Positions 1 through 8,841 of a stretch of DNA of 64,000 nt are shown one piece after another. Origin of the DNA: Bifidobacterium simiiventris (GTDB lineage Bacteria > Actinomycetota > Actinomycetes > Actinomycetales > Bifidobacteriaceae); contig NZ_JAHBBG010000003.1 in assembly GCF_019331715.1 (NCBI RefSeq), positions 124,001 to 188,000 of the forward strand, read 5' to 3'. The notes beneath the pieces were generated by a model. The model was not told the DNA's origin and ran no database searches. It saw only the letters and a program-made list of their open reading frames with translations. Numbering within the stretch: the stretch's first letter is position 1; every line of letters begins with the position of its first letter. The translations under genes and the position numbers were made by a program.

Positions 1-41
1 TGCACGACTGATCGCGGCCGTTTCCGTAATACCAATAACCT

Positions 42-89
42 ATAGCGGGCGTGAAATCGTTGAAATTCCAACGATTTCACGCCCGCTAT
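42..89. terminator. 21-bp perfect hairpin, likely terminator of an upstream gene
   Basis: The arms 42-62 and 69-89 are perfectly complementary with a 6-nt loop. No strong T-run follows (only a short TATTT), so it may act in either direction or simply insulate the transporter operon that starts at 199. Confidence 0.6.
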
Positions 90-198
90 CGTATTTCCCC
101 TCGAAACGCGCATCGGGTAGCGTGGGAGGCAATGGCGCACACAGAGGCTGTGGGGGCTGGAGTGCCGACCAATACCATCACAAGAGGGAAGAAGCATC

Positions 199-1857
199 AT
201 GACTCAGTCAACGCAACGCACCATCGTGAAGAAGGTGATCGCGCCCATCGCGCTCGCCCTGTCGTTCTCGCTGGCACTCGCCGGCTGCGGCTCGGCCACG
301 TCGGCGAACGGCGGCGACTCCGTGCAGCCCAGCGAGACCGGCGCGAAGACCACCACCGGCACGCCGCTCAAGGATCTCAAGATCGCCAGCGCCTCCGCGG
401 TCAGCACGCTCAGCGTCAACCAGGAGGCCGGCAGCGCCAACTACCAGCTCGCCGCGCTGTACCAGGAAGGACTCACCGGGGTCGACGCCACCGGCAAGGT
501 CGTGCCCGCGCTCGCCGAAAAGTGGAGCAGCAGCGACAACAAGACATGGGTGTTCGACCTGCGCAAGAACGTGAAGCTGCACGACGGCAGCACGCTCACC
601 GCCGACGACATCCTGGACTCGATCAACACCGCCCGCGACGCCAAGCTCTCGCCGGGCCTGTCGGTCTACTGGCCGGACTACGTCGACAAGGTCGAGAAGA
701 CCGGCGACAACCAGATCACCATTACGCTCAAGACCCCGCAGACCGAATTCCCGACGCAGGTCTCGAACGTGGCCGGCCTGTTCGTCACCTCCAAGAAGTT
801 CCGCGAGGAAGCCGGCTCCGACTACGGCTCGGCCAAGAAGCTCATCGACGGCACCGGCCCGTACCAGGTCACCGAATTCGACCCGTCCAGCCACGTGACG
901 CTCAAGAAGTTCAAGGACTACTGGGGCGAGAACGACGGCCCCGACACGGTGCGCGTCGACTTCATCACCGAGGACGCCACGCGCCTGCTCGCCTTCCAGG
1001 ACGGCAAGGTCGACGCCTCGTTCAACGTGCCCGTCACCAGCGTCGCGCAGTGGACCAAGGATGACGCCAAGGTCACCGCGTACTCCGACCGCTCCTACTA
1101 CGGCCTGACCTTCGACCAGGGCGTCAAGCCGTTCGACGACATCCACGTGCGCAAGGCGTTCTCCTACGCGCTCGATAAGGACAGCATTGTCAAGGGCGTG
1201 CTCAAGGGCTACGGCGAGGTCGCCACCGGCATCGACTCGCCCGAGCAGCTCGCCGGCTGGACCGACAACGACAAGGATAAGGCCGCCGCGAAGGTCAAGG
1301 ATCTCGGCGCGCTCAGCTACGACATCGACAAGGCCAAGGACGAACTTAAGCAGTCCTCGCAGGCGGGCGGATTCAAGACCACGCTCACGTATCCGACCGG
1401 CTACCCGGCCGTCGGCAAGGCGTCGCTCGCGCTCGCCGAATCGCTCAAGCCGCTCGGCATCACGCTCGACGTCAAGGAGATCCCGCTCGAGCAGTGGCTC
1501 AGCGAGGTCGGCAACGGCAAGCAGGGCGTGGCGTGGATGATCTACAACCCGACCACCCCGCAGCCGAACGAGGTCACCTCGTGGCTGCTCGCCGCGGGCG
1601 GCACGGGCGCGAACCCGGCCAACTGGAAGGACGACGACGTGGCCGCGAAGACCGATTCGATCGGCACGCTCACCGACACGTCCAAGAAGCTCGACATCGT
1701 GCTCGACACCACGAAGACCGCACTTGAGCAGGACATCTACTCGCCGGTCTACTGGGGCAAGGCCGCCGTCGCCACGCGCAAGGGCGTCGGCCTGAAGAAC
1801 ATCGACACGTTCTGGCTCGGCACCAACTGGGCCGCCGACTTCGTGCAGCAGCAGTAG
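199..1857 (+). CDS. ABC transporter substrate-binding lipoprotein, peptide/opine type (SBP_bac_5)
   Basis: This is the extracellular solute receptor of a Dpp/Opp-type importer, 552 residues. A positively charged N-terminus, a hydrophobic stretch and the lipobox LALAGC put the lipidated cysteine at residue 30, followed by a Gly/Ser/Thr linker. The mature part has the family pattern of a long bilobed receptor, including the ALAEKWSSSDNKTWVFDLR region and the later HVRKAFSYALDKDSIV helix. A purine-rich GAAGAAG lies just before the ATG. Two permeases and a double ATPase follow in the same direction, so the system is complete. The solute cannot be named from sequence; peptides are the default for the family. 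Confidence 0.93.
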   Translation: MTQSTQRTIVKKVIAPIALALSFSLALAGCGSATSANGGDSVQPSETGAKTTTGTPLKDLKIASASAVSTLSVNQEAGSANYQLAALYQEGLTGVDATGKVVPALAEKWSSSDNKTWVFDLRKNVKLHDGSTLTADDILDSINTARDAKLSPGLSVYWPDYVDKVEKTGDNQITITLKTPQTEFPTQVSNVAGLFVTSKKFREEAGSDYGSAKKLIDGTGPYQVTEFDPSSHVTLKKFKDYWGENDGPDTVRVDFITEDATRLLAFQDGKVDASFNVPVTSVAQWTKDDAKVTAYSDRSYYGLTFDQGVKPFDDIHVRKAFSYALDKDSIVKGVLKGYGEVATGIDSPEQLAGWTDNDKDKAAAKVKDLGALSYDIDKAKDELKQSSQAGGFKTTLTYPTGYPAVGKASLALAESLKPLGITLDVKEIPLEQWLSEVGNGKQGVAWMIYNPTTPQPNEVTSWLLAAGGTGANPANWKDDDVAAKTDSIGTLTDTSKKLDIVLDTTKTALEQDIYSPVYWGKAAVATRKGVGLKNIDTFWLGTNWAADFVQQQ

Positions 1858-1934
1858 GCCGTCGCCAAGCGGTTCCGATTCGATCCATCCGGCTCCCCGC
1901 CAAGGGGAGCCTCAACCATGTCTGGAGGGCAACG

Positions 1935-2990
1935 GTGCGTGCGCTGACTTTTCTCGGCAAACGGCTGGGCAACCTGCTGTTGCTGCTGTTCGTGCTGTCC
2001 GTGGTCACGTTCAGCCTGCTGTATCTGACCAACAGCGACCCGGCGCGCACGCTTGCCGGCGCCAAGAAGGTGAGTGCCGCGCAACTGGCCGCGATCCGCG
2101 CGCAGTACCATCTCGACGAACCGCTGTGGCGGCAGTACCTGCGCTGGGCCGGCAACCTGCTGCACGGCGACTTCGGCGTGTCCATCCGCACGCAGCTGCC
2201 CGTCGCGCAGATGATCGGCCAGCGCGCGTGGATCACGCTCGCGCTGGCGGTGATGGCGTTGGCGATCGCGCTGGTCGTCGGACTGCCGCTGGGAGTGCTC
2301 GCTGCACGGCGCAACAGCCGCTGGCAGGACCGGCTCGTCACTGCGCTTGCCGTGGCCGGACTGAGCGCGCCGAGTTTCGCGGTCGGCCTGCTGTTGCTGT
2401 ACGGACTGTCGGTGCAGCTTGGCTGGTTCCCGATCTACGGCCTGGGAGACGGCGGATTCGTTGACGCGATCTGGCATCTGACATTGCCGGCGATCACGTT
2501 GGCGATCGGATTGGTCGCCTCGGTGGTGAAGATCTCGCGCGCCTCGCTGATCAAACAGATCGATACCGACTACACGCTGTTCGCCCGGTCGCGCGGCGTG
2601 AGCCGGCGCACGATCCTGCTCGCCCAACTGCGCAACGCATCGCTGCCGATCGTCACGTCGTCGGGACTGCTCATCGCCACGCTGGTGTCCGGCACGGTGA
2701 TCGTGGAGACGACGTTCTCGATCGGTGGTCTGGGCACGCTGCTGCAGACGTCCGTGACGTTCAAGGACATTCCGACCGTGCAGGCGATCACGATGATCAT
2801 GGCGACGATCATCTGCGTGGCGACCGCGATCGTCGACGCGTTGGCCGCGCTGATCGACCCGCGGCTGCGCGTGCGGAGGCCGGTCGCCGCTGCGGGACGT
2901 GACGACCGTGACCGTCCGGATACGCGTTCCGGTGAAGATGGCGTGAGCAATGATCATGCTGGTGAACAAACGGTGGAGGTGACGCGATGA
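1935..2990 (+). CDS. ABC transporter permease, DppB/OppB type
   Basis: First membrane subunit of the importer, 351 residues. It starts at a GTG behind GGAGGG (1924-1929). The N-terminal helix, the periplasmic segment with DPARTLAG and the HLDEPLWRQYLRW motif are typical of DppB-like permeases. The cytoplasmic coupling loop reads RSRGVSRRTILLAQLRNASLP, the EAA motif that docks on the ATPase. The C-terminus has an extra ~35-residue Arg/Asp-rich tail. It overlaps the next permease by 4 bp, which implies translational coupling. Confidence 0.92.
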   Translation: MRALTFLGKRLGNLLLLLFVLSVVTFSLLYLTNSDPARTLAGAKKVSAAQLAAIRAQYHLDEPLWRQYLRWAGNLLHGDFGVSIRTQLPVAQMIGQRAWITLALAVMALAIALVVGLPLGVLAARRNSRWQDRLVTALAVAGLSAPSFAVGLLLLYGLSVQLGWFPIYGLGDGGFVDAIWHLTLPAITLAIGLVASVVKISRASLIKQIDTDYTLFARSRGVSRRTILLAQLRNASLPIVTSSGLLIATLVSGTVIVETTFSIGGLGTLLQTSVTFKDIPTVQAITMIMATIICVATAIVDALAALIDPRLRVRRPVAAAGRDDRDRPDTRSGEDGVSNDHAGEQTVEVTR

Positions 2991-3799
2991 TCGTGAAGAT
3001 CTGGCACCGATTGCCGCAGATTCTTGCTGTGATCGTGCTGGCGGCCGTGATCGTGCTCAGCGTCGTGCCGGCCCTGAGCGCCGGTGCGCTCGACCAGAAC
3101 ATCCTGCTGTCCACCGCGCCGCCGGACGCCGATCATCCGCTCGGCACCGACGCGCTCGGCCGCGACGTGCTCAAGCTCACGCTGGCCGGCGCGCGCACCG
3201 CGGTCACCGGACCGGTTGTCATTGCGGCAGGCGCGATGACCGTCGGACTGGTCTTCGGCCTGACCGCGGCATACGTCGGCGGATGGGTCGACTGGATCAT
3301 CTCGCGCGTGGTCGAACTTATGCTCTCGCTGCCCACGCTGCTGCTCGCCATCGTCATCGCCGGCGTGATCGGCGGCGGCTACTGGACGAACGTGCTCGTG
3401 TTCGTGATCCTCTACGCGCCATACGAGGTGCGGCTCGTGCGTTCGGGCGCGCTCGCGCACATCAACGACCCGTTCCTCGACGCGGCGCGGCTGCTTCAGC
3501 TCGGGCCGCTGCGCACGCTGGCATTCCACCTGTTCCCGGTCATCCGGCCGCTGGTGGGCGCCGCCCTGTTCCTCGACATGAGCAACGCGCTCGTGTCGTT
3601 GTCGTCGTTGTCGTTCCTTGGTCTCGGCGTCTCCCCGCAGGCGGCCGACTGGGGGCGTCAGCTGTCGGACGCGCGCAACCTGCTGTTCGACAACCCGTTC
3701 GCCGCGATCGCGCCCGGCGTGGCCATCATCGTCACGTCGATCGCGCTCAACATCGTCGGCGACTGGATCACCGAAATCAGCGAACGGGAGGAACGGTGA
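2987..3799 (+). CDS. ABC transporter permease, DppC/OppC type
   Basis: Second membrane subunit, 270 residues, starting at an ATG that overlaps the previous stop (ATGA). The early DADHPLGTDALGRDVL segment is the DppC-family hallmark. It is followed by about five membrane segments, with the EAA-type coupling loop around residues 165-185 (DPFLDAARLLQLGPLRTLAF) and a late LSFLGLGVSPQAADWG motif. The start of the ATPase gene overlaps its end. It pairs with the upstream permease to form the channel. Confidence 0.92.
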   Translation: MIVKIWHRLPQILAVIVLAAVIVLSVVPALSAGALDQNILLSTAPPDADHPLGTDALGRDVLKLTLAGARTAVTGPVVIAAGAMTVGLVFGLTAAYVGGWVDWIISRVVELMLSLPTLLLAIVIAGVIGGGYWTNVLVFVILYAPYEVRLVRSGALAHINDPFLDAARLLQLGPLRTLAFHLFPVIRPLVGAALFLDMSNALVSLSSLSFLGLGVSPQAADWGRQLSDARNLLFDNPFAAIAPGVAIIVTSIALNIVGDWITEISEREER

Positions 3800-5439
3800 A
3801 CGTCATGGTCTCAGCGTCATCCACATCATCCGCGGCATCCGCCGAACCGGGGCTCGCCGCAGCCGTCCCCGCCATGCAGGTGCGCGGACTGCACGTGACG
3901 ATCGCCGGCAAGCCCATCATCCGCGGCGTCGACCTGACGATCCCCGCGAACGCGACCGTCGCCGTGGTCGGCGAATCCGGCTCCGGCAAGTCCGTCACCG
4001 CGAAGGCGTTGTCCGGACTGCTGCCCGAACGATCGCGGGCGACCGGCGACTACCGGCTGTTCGGCGAGCCGGTCGATCTCGAATCGGGCGAGCGCGCGTG
4101 GCGCAGGCTGCGCGGCGGCATGATCGTGTGGCTGCCGCAGGATCCGTTTTCGTCACTCGACCCGCTGCGCACATGCGGCCGGCAGATCGAGGACGGTCTG
4201 CTCGCGGCCGGTCGGCCCGGACACGCGGGTGACGGTTCGCAGACGACCGATCGCGGCAAGCCGGGCAGGGCACAACGTCGCGCCGCCGTCGAACGGCTGC
4301 TCACCGACGTCGGACTGCCGCCGGCCGTGGCCGACGCGTATCCGCACGAACTGTCCGGCGGCATGAGGCAGCGCGTCGCCATCGCGGCCGCGCTCGCGCC
4401 TGCCCCGCGCATCCTCATCGCCGACGAGCCGACCACCGCGCTCGACGCATCCACGCAGGAAACCGTGCTCGACCTGCTCGAATCGTTACGCGCGTCGCGG
4501 CATATGACGCTGCTGCTCATCACGCACGACCTTGCGCTGGCCGTCGAACGGGCCAATCATCTCGTCGTCTTCCATGGCGGCGAGGTCGTCGAAGAGGGCG
4601 GCCGCGACCAGGTCGTGCACCATCCGCGCTCGCCGTACACGCGCGAGCTGCTCGAGGCCCACGCCAAGCTGCACGTCGAAGCGCCGGCCGAAACCGGCGA
4701 AACCGTCGTCATGGCGGCGCATCATCTGATGAAAACCTATCCGGGAGCGGTTGCTCCGGCCGTGGACGACGTGTCGCTCGACGTGCGCGCCGGCGAGATC
4801 CTCGGCCTCGTCGGCGAATCCGGCTCCGGCAAATCGACCGTCGCGCGCTGCATCGTCGGCTTGGAGACGCCGGATTCCGGCAGCGTCGTCTACACGGGCG
4901 ACGACGGCAACCCGACCGGATGGTCGCGCGGCGAGGCGCAGCTCGTCTTCCAGAACCCGTACGGGTCGCTCAACCCGACCATGACCGTGCGCCAGACGCT
5001 CGCCGAAGCGCTGCGCGTGTCCGGCAAACCGGCCGACGACGCGGCCGTGCGCGCGCTCGTCGCCAAGGTCGGGCTGGAAGCCGAATACATCGACCGCAAG
5101 CCCGGCACATTGTCGGGCGGGCAATGCCAGCGCGTCGCCATCGCCCGCGCGCTCGCGCCCGAACCGAAACTGCTGGTCGCCGACGAGGCCGTGACCGCAC
5201 TCGACGCGAACATCCAGACCCATGTGCTTGAAACGCTGCTGGAACTGCGCTCGCGGCTCGGGCTGGCGATCCTGTTCATCTCGCACGATCTCGATACGGT
5301 GCGCCGCATCGCCGACCGCATCGCCGTGATGCGTCACGGCCGCATCGTCGAGACCGGCACCACCGACCAGGTGATGAACCATCCGCGGCATGACTACGTG
5401 CGCGGGCTCATCGCCGCCATGCCGCCGTCGCTGGACTGA
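3796..5439 (+). CDS. Fused double ATPase of peptide-type ABC importer (DppD-DppF fusion)
   Basis: One polypeptide of about 547 residues carries both nucleotide-binding domains. Domain 1 has Walker A GESGSGKS, signature [12 protein letters not shown] and Walker [13 protein letters not shown]. Domain 2 has [21 protein letters not shown] and [12 protein letters not shown]. The chosen start is the GTG at 3796, four bases after GGAGG (3787-3791) and overlapping the permease stop; an ATG at 3805 in the same frame is the alternative. Fusion of the D and F ATPases is common in actinobacteria. It energises uptake by the two upstream permeases. Confidence 0.92.
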   Translation: MNVMVSASSTSSAASAEPGLAAAVPAMQVRGLHVTIAGKPIIRGVDLTIPANATVAVVGESGSGKSVTAKALSGLLPERSRATGDYRLFGEPVDLESGERAWRRLRGGMIVWLPQDPFSSLDPLRTCGRQIEDGLLAAGRPGHAGDGSQTTDRGKPGRAQRRAAVERLLTDVGLPPAVADAYPHELSGGMRQRVAIAAALAPAPRILIADEPTTALDASTQETVLDLLESLRASRHMTLLLITHDLALAVERANHLVVFHGGEVVEEGGRDQVVHHPRSPYTRELLEAHAKLHVEAPAETGETVVMAAHHLMKTYPGAVAPAVDDVSLDVRAGEILGLVGESGSGKSTVARCIVGLETPDSGSVVYTGDDGNPTGWSRGEAQLVFQNPYGSLNPTMTVRQTLAEALRVSGKPADDAAVRALVAKVGLEAEYIDRKPGTLSGGQCQRVAIARALAPEPKLLVADEAVTALDANIQTHVLETLLELRSRLGLAILFISHDLDTVRRIADRIAVMRHGRIVETGTTDQVMNHPRHDYVRGLIAAMPPSLD

Positions 5440-5530
5440 CCAGCCGCGTCCGCCTTGCCGTCTCGCCGTCTTGCCGCGCTAGCGTGCGGCGGTACCGCGG
5501 GCGCATCCGCACAACCGTAAGGAGTCGATC

Positions 5531-6664
5531 ATGATCCGAACCATCGCTTCCGTCATTGCGCAAGGCGCTTCGCCGCGCGAGATCGATGGCATCGTCATCC
5601 CCGAGCCGACGGCGAGCGCCCTCGCCCAAGCCGGCGGCGCGCTCGTGCGCACCGTGTATCTGGCGGTCGACGACGGCCGCGACCCCGACGGTGCGGACGA
5701 AAACGTCGGCGGACGTGACGGCGAACATGATGTCGAATCTGACGATGCCGGTACCCCGACCATCGCGGCGCTGCTCGGCTATCACCGACCGCACACGGCC
5801 CAGCAGAAACTCACCGCGATCGGAGGTGATCGCCGGCTGTGGCGCGATCTGATCGCGTTCGCCGAACGGGATGCGCTGCGCGATCCTGACATCGCCGTGA
5901 TCAAATACGATCTCAATCGGTCAGATGCGATCGATACGGCTGGTCGCACTGATCAAACCGATCAAATCGATCGAACTGATCAAATCGATCGAACCGACCA
6001 AAACGGCGATGAATCCGACACGACGCCCGACCTGCCGCGCACCGACGGCGCGGCCACGCACTATCGGCAGACGACCGAATTCACCTGCGGGCCGGTCGCG
6101 GTGCTGACCGCGATGCACCGGCTCGGCCTCGCACCGCGGCCCACGCGCGCCGAGGAATTGCAGATGTGGCGCGAGGCGACGGTGGCCGTGGCGTGCGAGC
6201 CGTACGGTCTTGCGCTCGCCGCCGTCCGTCGCGGGGCGCACCCCACGATCCGCGTATCCGCCGCGGGACCGGTGCTGCATCCCGACAGCCGTCTCGGCAT
6301 CCTCGACCCGGCGATGGCCCGCGACACGCAGATCGCGTTCGAACGGCAGGCGCACGAACAGGGCATCGACGTGCAGATCGCGCCGTTCGACGCCGCCGAC
6401 ATCGCGGCGCTCGTGGATGCCGGCCATGTGGCGGTCGTGCTCATCGACGAGTTGCACATGCACGGCGAAGCGTGCCCGCACTGGGTGACCGTCACTGGTC
6501 GCGATCCGGCCAGCGGGGCGCTGCTGATCGACGACCCGTGGACGGATGCCGAGTACGGCGAGACCGGCGTGGACGCATGGCAGCTGCCGGTTCGCCCGGA
6601 GGACTTCGATCTGATGATCCGCTATGACGCGCCGCGTTCGGCGCAGGCCATGCTGGTGTTCTGA
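5531..6664 (+). CDS. C39-like papain-fold cysteine peptidase family protein
   Basis: A 377-residue protein with an AAGGAG ribosome site upstream. The second half matches the Peptidase_C39_2 fold. A catalytic Cys lies in TEFTCGPVAVLTAM (about residue 186), a His in CPHWVTVTG (residue 317) and an Asp in LLIDDPW (about 335), in the right order and spacing. There is no signal peptide, so it should be cytoplasmic. The first ~150 residues have no recognisable domain, and a repetitive T/I-D-Q/R linker joins the halves. It lies between the peptide transporter and an AraC gene, so a role in processing imported peptides is possible but only inferred. Confidence 0.75.
   Translation: MIRTIASVIAQGASPREIDGIVIPEPTASALAQAGGALVRTVYLAVDDGRDPDGADENVGGRDGEHDVESDDAGTPTIAALLGYHRPHTAQQKLTAIGGDRRLWRDLIAFAERDALRDPDIAVIKYDLNRSDAIDTAGRTDQTDQIDRTDQIDRTDQNGDESDTTPDLPRTDGAATHYRQTTEFTCGPVAVLTAMHRLGLAPRPTRAEELQMWREATVAVACEPYGLALAAVRRGAHPTIRVSAAGPVLHPDSRLGILDPAMARDTQIAFERQAHEQGIDVQIAPFDAADIAALVDAGHVAVVLIDELHMHGEACPHWVTVTGRDPASGALLIDDPWTDAEYGETGVDAWQLPVRPEDFDLMIRYDAPRSAQAMLVF
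5951..6004 (+). repeat. Six tandem 9-bp repeats inside the C39-like gene
   Basis: Six consecutive units of the form GATC(A/G)AA(C/T)(C/T) are seen, the last degenerate (GACCAAAAC). Nine bases keep the frame and encode alternating TDQ/IDQ/IDR triplets in the linker before the peptidase domain. Copy-number changes would lengthen the linker without breaking the gene. Confidence 0.85.
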
Positions 6665-6728
6665 CGTTATCGGTGTGCTCGTCGCCGGGCATGGGTCGCA
6701 AGGGGCGCGTGTGTTCGTGCGGCCTGGT

Positions 6729-6741
6729 TAGGCTGGCGGGT
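6729..6741 (+). promoter_or_regulatory. -10 box of a leaderless promoter for the AraC gene
   Basis: TAGGCT (6729-6734) sits 7 nt before the ATG, so transcription would begin at or next to the start codon. No clear ribosome site exists. The -35 region is weak. Confidence 0.5.
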
Positions 6742-7800
6742 ATGGACGTGACGACGTGCCGGCTGGACGGACCGGTGGAATTCGTGTCGATCGGGCGGTT
6801 TGTATCCGGCCCGGGATGGCGGCATGCGCGCCGCACGATCGACTCGTTCGAGCTCATGTTCGTGCGCCGCGGCGAACTGCCGATCCGCGTGGGGGCACGT
6901 GAAATGCACGTGGGCGCCGGCGAGATCATCCTGCTGCCGGCCGGTGTCGAACACGCGGGCATCGACATCATCACCGACGATCTCGAGTTCTACTGGATGC
7001 ACGTGCGGCTGCCGGCCACACGCGCGGTCAGCGAATCAGACATCCCGCAGGATGACCGGATACTGATCATTCCTGATCGGAGCCGTATCCCGGATCCCGA
7101 TCGTGTGGCGGTTCTGTGCGGGCAGATGATTGATCTGTACGCGCGGTTCGGCCCACACCGCAACGTGTACTGCGACTACTTCGCGACGACCCTACTGCTG
7201 GAGATCAGCGCGCAGATGCGCTCAGTGATAGCGGTGCCGGCACAGGATGCGCCGCAGACCGGCATCGTCGGCATTCGCACGGACGGTCGACCGATCCTCG
7301 CGTCCGATGTCGCCGTCGCCGGGCGCTGGCACGGAGGAGTATCCGAGGATCTGTCGAATCCGATCCGCCGCGCCATGCTCGCCGGCCGCGACGATCGTGC
7401 CTTGCTCGGAACCGGCGTCGGCAATGCGCAACCCGTGCCATACGGCAATCGGCAGGCCGGGCTCGCCCCTATGCTCGCCGTACGTGCGTGGATCATGGCG
7501 AACGCAACCGACGATCTCACGGTCGCCGGCATCGCGGCCCGCTTCCACTATTCGCCCAGCTATCTGACGGCCATGTACAAGCGCGTGTTCGGTGTCGGTG
7601 TGGTTGAACAGATCGCCGAATACCGCATCGACCGCGCCCGCGAACTGCTCAGCTCAACCACGTCGCCGGTCGCGGACATCGCCCGCGAGGTCGGGTACGC
7701 CGATCCCAAATACTTCATGCGCGTGTTCAAGCGCCGCACCGGACTGACGCCGGGCCAGTACCGTGCCGCGTTCCCCAAACGCCTCTACAACAGCGTGTGA
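6742..7800 (+). CDS. AraC-family transcriptional regulator
   Basis: A 352-residue DNA-binding regulator. The N-terminal ~100 residues form an AraC-type cupin sensor domain (EIILLPAGVEHAG). The C-terminal ~100 residues hold two helix-turn-helix motifs, including LTVAGIAARFHYSPSYLTAMYKR and the family signature VADIAREVGYADPKYFMRVFKR..TGLTPGQYR. The ATG at 6742 is chosen over an upstream in-frame GTG at 6673 because a -10 box lies 7 nt before it and the extra residues look noncoding. It sits between the C39-like gene and a convergent carrier gene. The effector is unknown. Confidence 0.88.
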   Translation: MDVTTCRLDGPVEFVSIGRFVSGPGWRHARRTIDSFELMFVRRGELPIRVGAREMHVGAGEIILLPAGVEHAGIDIITDDLEFYWMHVRLPATRAVSESDIPQDDRILIIPDRSRIPDPDRVAVLCGQMIDLYARFGPHRNVYCDYFATTLLLEISAQMRSVIAVPAQDAPQTGIVGIRTDGRPILASDVAVAGRWHGGVSEDLSNPIRRAMLAGRDDRALLGTGVGNAQPVPYGNRQAGLAPMLAVRAWIMANATDDLTVAGIAARFHYSPSYLTAMYKRVFGVGVVEQIAEYRIDRARELLSSTTSPVADIAREVGYADPKYFMRVFKRRTGLTPGQYRAAFPKRLYNSV

Positions 7801-7827
7801 GATGGCCTGCCGTGGCGGGAAACGCCA

Positions 7828-8769
7828 TCAGCTCAGCAGCGCGGCGATGATCGCGATAAAGATCGGGCTGGTCAGCGTCGAAATGAGGATGCCGTCGCGC
7901 GCGAACGTGAGGCCCACGTTGTATCGTGCCGCGTAGTTGTACACGTTCTGGCCGGTCGGCAGCGCGGCGAGCACCACGCACGCGTACAGCACGTTGCCGC
8001 GGAAGCCCATCACGAAATACGCGAGCAGGAACGCGATGATCGGCATCACGATGTTCTTGAGCACCGCGACCGTGAAGATCGCTGGCACGTCGCCCTTCTG
8101 CTGCAACGGCTTCGTGCCGTGCAGCGACATGCCGAACGCCATCAGGATCATCGGCACCGCGGATTCGCCGATCATGTTGATCGGGTCGTACAGGTAGTTC
8201 GGGATGAACCAGCCGGTTTTCGCGTTGATGGCCGACAGGGCGATGCCCAGCAGCGAGCCGATGAGCAGCGGCTGGTGCAGCGGCTGCGTGAGGATCGCCT
8301 TGGCCGAGACCTTGCCCTTGGTGGTCACGTCGAGCGCGGTCAGGCCGATCGGCGTGAACAGGGCCTGCTGCATGACCAGGATCGGCGCGACGAGCGCTCC
8401 GTTGCCGAGGATGTACGTGGCGATCGGCAGACCGATGTTGTTCGAGTTCAAGTACAGCGAGTTGAGCGAGCCGATGATCGCGTCAGGCGCGCTCATGTGG
8501 AAGAACATGCGGTTCAGGATCAGGAAGACCACGCCGACCAGCATCGCGGAGAAGAACGCCACGATGATCGACGAGTGGAAGATATCGAAGATCGGTTCCT
8601 TCGACAGGATCGCGAACATCAGGCACGGGCTGGAGACGAAGAAACTGAACCGGTTGAGCACCATCTGGGCGGTCGAACCGCCGATCTGCATACGCGCGGC
8701 GATGTATCCCGCCAAAATCACGATGCCGATGACGCAGAAACCTTCCATCGCGCTCAGCAAACCCGCCAT
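7828..8769 (-). CDS. AEC-family transporter (auxin efflux carrier fold)
   Basis: A polytopic inner-membrane protein of 313 residues with about ten hydrophobic segments and the family pattern LNSNNIGLPIATYILGN in the unwound helix of the first half. The start at 8769 follows AGGGGTGG at good spacing; a longer in-frame extension upstream is not supported. Bacterial members export or import small organic acids such as malate, but the substrate here cannot be inferred. It is convergent with the AraC gene and close behind the large membrane protein on the same strand. Confidence 0.85.
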   Translation of the reverse strand: MAGLLSAMEGFCVIGIVILAGYIAARMQIGGSTAQMVLNRFSFFVSSPCLMFAILSKEPIFDIFHSSIIVAFFSAMLVGVVFLILNRMFFHMSAPDAIIGSLNSLYLNSNNIGLPIATYILGNGALVAPILVMQQALFTPIGLTALDVTTKGKVSAKAILTQPLHQPLLIGSLLGIALSAINAKTGWFIPNYLYDPINMIGESAVPMILMAFGMSLHGTKPLQQKGDVPAIFTVAVLKNIVMPIIAFLLAYFVMGFRGNVLYACVVLAALPTGQNVYNYAARYNVGLTFARDGILISTLTSPIFIAIIAALLS

Positions 8770-8841
8770 GATCCACCCCTCTTCATCAATCCTGCAACGT
8801 TCCCCATAGTGCCACACGCGGCATGTTCCCGCGGGTTCGTC

